From: JAICLL01 sp035252155
GTDB taxonomy: Bacteria; Planctomycetota; Planctomycetia; Pirellulales; JAICIG01
DNA: 6,788 nt
Assembly (NCBI GenBank): GCA_035252155.1
Contig: DATFDL010000586.1
Location: forward strand, 1-6,788
Direction of reading: 5' to 3'
Each line of letters begins with the position of its first letter. The stretch's first letter is position 1. The notes under the pieces were generated by a model. That model searched no databases, was not told the DNA's origin, and saw nothing but the letters and a program-made list of their open reading frames with translations. Of the stretch, positions 4,998 through 6,788 are shown in pieces. A program made the translations under genes and the position numbers.

Positions 4998-6788
4998 TTA
5001 CTTGGCTTTCGGCCCCAGCGGTGGTGTCTCTTCCCGCTCGTGAGCCGAGCCAGGCTCGACGTCCAAGACCACCCGAAAACCCGTGCTGCTGTTGAGACCC
5101 ACCGGCAGAGCGCCGTTACGCATCGCGGAACGACAGGCGACCGGCATGTAAAGCCAGGCGCCCCCGCGAATCACGCGGAAGGTGCCTGTGGTGGGGCCTG
5201 TTGGATCGTCCGGCGGCGACTTGCCGTAGTATTCCATGTCGAACCAGTCGGAGCACCACTCCCAGGTATTGCCCGTCATGTCGTAAAGGCCAAACTGATT
5301 CCGACGAAACTGACCCACGGGCGCCGTGAAGGCGAAGCCGTCTTTTGCTTTCGTCGTGGATTTCCACCAGGTAAACTTGGCTTTCGCCGTCGCATCAGCC
5401 ACGTTGCCAATCCTCACCGTCCGCTCCGGTGCGTTGCCATTGTAAAACCGCGTGTTGGATCCGGCGCGGCAGGCGTACTCCCATTCAGCTTCCGTCGGCA
5501 ACCGGTATGTCTTTCGCTCTTTCGCGCTCAGCCACGCGCAAAACGCCTGGGCGTCGTTGAAGCTCACGTTCACCACCGGATGGTCGTCGGCTTGCTCGAA
5601 GCCCACGCTTCGCCAAGTGTATTCGAGTTTCTGGCCGAACTCTTTGTCTTCCTCGCTCCATCCAAAGCCACCTTGTCCGTCTTTCTCGGCCTCGGTCTTG
5701 TAGTCATCCGCCTCGACGAACTGGCGAAACTCTCCCCTTGTCACCTCGTACACACCCATATAGAAAGGCTTCGTGATCTTGACCGGGTGCGCGGGGCCCT
5801 CGCCGGCAATCAATTCCGGCGGGAGGAAGTCGGGCAATTTACCGAATGCCTGCTGTAGATCCGCCGGCGATTCATCGCTACCCATCGTGAACCTGCCGCT
5901 CGGGACCAGGGCCAACTTCATGCCGAGCGTGTTGGTGATCGTCTCGACGGCGATCACCTTATCCTCAGGCCGTTCATCATCGGGCTCGCCGTCGGCGGCA
6001 GGCGTGCGTGCCGCCACAGGGGCCGCAGCTTGCTCCAAATCCAAAACCACCCGAAACCCGAGGTTGCTGAGTCGGTGCGTCGCGGGGTCTCCGGCGCGGC
6101 GGTGGGTGGAACGAACGAAAACGGGGACGTCGATCCAAGCACCACCGCGAATCACTCGTTCCGAGCCGGCGTCGGATCCCTGGGGATCCTCGGCGGGCGA
6201 CACACCGTAAAACTCCCTGTCGTACCAGTCGGAGCACCACTCCATGGCATTGCCCGCCATGTCATACAGGCCAAACTTATTGGCCCGAAACCAGCCCACC
6301 GGCGCCGTGAAAACATATCCGTCTTTCGCTTGGATCGTGTCGGCGCCTGAAAACTTTTCCTTGAGCGTTGCATCCGCCACGTTGCCGAATTTCACCAGGC
6401 CCTCGGGATCGTCGCCGTGATAGAACCGCGTGTCGCTGCCGGCGCGGCAGGCGTATTCCCATTGGGCCTCCGTCGGCAGCCGATACGTCTTGCCTTCCTT
6501 TTTGCTCAGCCACGCGCAGTACGCCATCGCGTCATTGAAAGTCACGTTCACCACGGGATGGTCGTCGGGCTGCTCGACGCCCCAACTCTGCCAGGTGTAT
6601 TCAGGCTTCCGCTCAAACTTTTGGTCGTTCTCGCTCCACCCCATGCCCCCCTTGCCATCCGTTTCAGCATCGGTCCGGTAGTCGTCGGCTTCGACGAACT
6701 GGCGGAATTGTCCTTTCGTCACCTCGTGGACGCCCAGATAGAAGGGCTTTGTGATTCTGACCCGGTGCCCCGGGTTTTCGGCCTCGAT
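4998..6788 (-). CDS. Protein with two tandem SUMF1/FGE-like domains, lacking the catalytic cysteines (5'-truncated)
   Basis: The frame is open through the right edge: 596 residues are visible and the true start lies outside the window. The GTG at 6720-6722 is an internal codon, because conserved domain sequence (ITKPFYLGVHEVTKG) runs through it. Visible residues 1-252 are most of a first SUMF1 (PF03781, C-type-lectin-like fold) domain. Residues about 253-277 are an Ala/Pro/Asp/Glu linker. Residues about 282-578 are a complete second domain, opening with 'TNTLGMKLALVPSGRFTMGS'. Both carry 'HPVVNV.FNDA', 'TYRLPTEA.WEYACRAGS', 'FGLYDM.GN..EWCSDW' and 'RVIRGGAW', and are about two thirds identical by eye. 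In true formylglycine-generating enzymes the segment after RGGS has two copper-binding cysteines (Cys272/Cys277 in Streptomyces coelicolor). Here copy 1 has Asp220 and Val225, and copy 2 has Tyr547 and Cys552. A sulfatase-activating role is therefore unlikely; a binding or other FGE-like role is more plausible. An N-terminal kinase or further copy could lie outside the window. Confidence 0.88.
   Translation of the reverse strand: MEAENPGHRVRITKPFYLGVHEVTKGQFRQFVEADDYRTDAETDGKGGMGWSENDQKFERKPEYTWQSWGVEQPDDHPVVNVTFNDAMAYCAWLSKKEGKTYRLPTEAQWEYACRAGSDTRFYHGDDPEGLVKFGNVADATLKEKFSGADTIQAKDGYVFTAPVGWFRANKFGLYDMAGNAMEWCSDWYDREFYGVSPAEDPQGSDAGSERVIRGGAWIDVPVFVRSTHRRAGDPATHRLSNLGFRVVLDLEQAAAPVAARTPAADGEPDDERPEDKVIAVETITNTLGMKLALVPSGRFTMGSDESPADLQQAFGKLPDFLPPELIAGEGPAHPVKITKPFYMGVYEVTRGEFRQFVEADDYKTEAEKDGQGGFGWSEEDKEFGQKLEYTWRSVGFEQADDHPVVNVSFNDAQAFCAWLSAKERKTYRLPTEAEWEYACRAGSNTRFYNGNAPERTVRIGNVADATAKAKFTWWKSTTKAKDGFAFTAPVGQFRRNQFGLYDMTGNTWEWCSDWFDMEYYGKSPPDDPTGPTTGTFRVIRGGAWLYMPVACRSAMRNGALPVGLNSSTGFRVVLDVEPGSAHEREETPPLGPKAK
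5055..5810 (-). repeat. Tandem domain repeat, copy 2 (SUMF1-like)
   Basis: This segment corresponds to 6033-6788 at an offset of 978 bases, for example GTCACCTCG at 5740 and 6718. Compared with the other copy it has one extra codon in the 'FTWWKSTTKAKDG' region and one fewer near the 'GLNSSTGF' region. The duplication is old enough for about a third of residues to differ. Confidence 0.8.
6033..6788 (-). repeat. Tandem domain repeat, copy 1 (SUMF1-like, cut by window edge)
   Basis: Partner of the repeat at 5055-5810. Its first part, corresponding to the 'TNTLGMKL' to 'MGS' opening of copy 2, lies beyond the right edge. Its active-site segment carries Asp and Val at both cysteine positions and so is further from the enzyme pattern than copy 2. 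Confidence 0.8.

Noticed and set aside
4735..5043. Plus-strand open frame of 102 codons in the gene-poor gap
   Set aside because: No motif or ribosome site that I recognise; its end overlaps the SUMF1-like gene antisense. It is probably chance in non-coding DNA.
5040..5858. Plus-strand open frame of 272 codons opposite the SUMF1-like gene
   Set aside because: It is antisense to conserved domain sequence and shows no family motif; the duplicated region also creates a similar shadow frame in the other copy.
4998..6722. GTG at 6720-6722 as the start of the SUMF1-like gene
   Set aside because: Twenty-two conserved codons precede it in frame (AENPGHRVRITKPFYLGVHE region), matching copy 2, so the gene continues beyond the window.

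Overview
The window looks like chromosomal DNA from a GC-rich planctomycete (Planctomycetota), probably of the Pirellulales/Lacipirellulaceae type. This is inferred from the gene content: a sulfatase, tandem SUMF1/FGE-like domains with the 'TNTLGMKL..VPSG.F.MGS' opening, a secreted YVTN-propeller/phosphoesterase fusion, and a very basic 75-residue protein. No rRNA or other phylogenetic marker is present, so the assignment stays an inference.

Layout. The plus strand carries only the 3' end of a sulfatase gene (1-399) and a decayed gene fragment (about 4535-4707). All other genes are on the minus strand. Reading leftwards from the right edge these are: (i) a 5'-truncated gene with two tandem SUMF1-like domains (6788-4998); (ii) a gene-poor gap of about 0.7 kb with remains of a DUF3800-like gene; (iii) a 75-aa basic protein (4303-4076), followed after 8 bases by (iv) a large secreted bifunctional YVTN beta-propeller/phosphoesterase (4067-1341); and (v) a small acidic protein (1178-939), followed with a 4-base GTGA stop/start overlap by (vi) an HNH endonuclease (942-529). 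The HNH gene converges on the sulfatase gene.

How the genes relate. Genes iii+iv and v+vi each look like a translationally linked pair. The sulfatase and the SUMF1-like protein might suggest a sulfatase with its maturase. However, neither SUMF1 copy has the two active-site cysteines of a true formylglycine-generating enzyme, so the protein is more likely a binding or structural relative. The propeller/phosphoesterase has an export signal and probably acts outside the cytoplasm.

No tRNA, rRNA, CRISPR array or intact mobile element was seen. The content is mostly ordinary for planctomycetes. The items most worth a second look are the cysteine-less SUMF1 tandem, the HNH cassette with its small partner, and the DUF3800-like relic.
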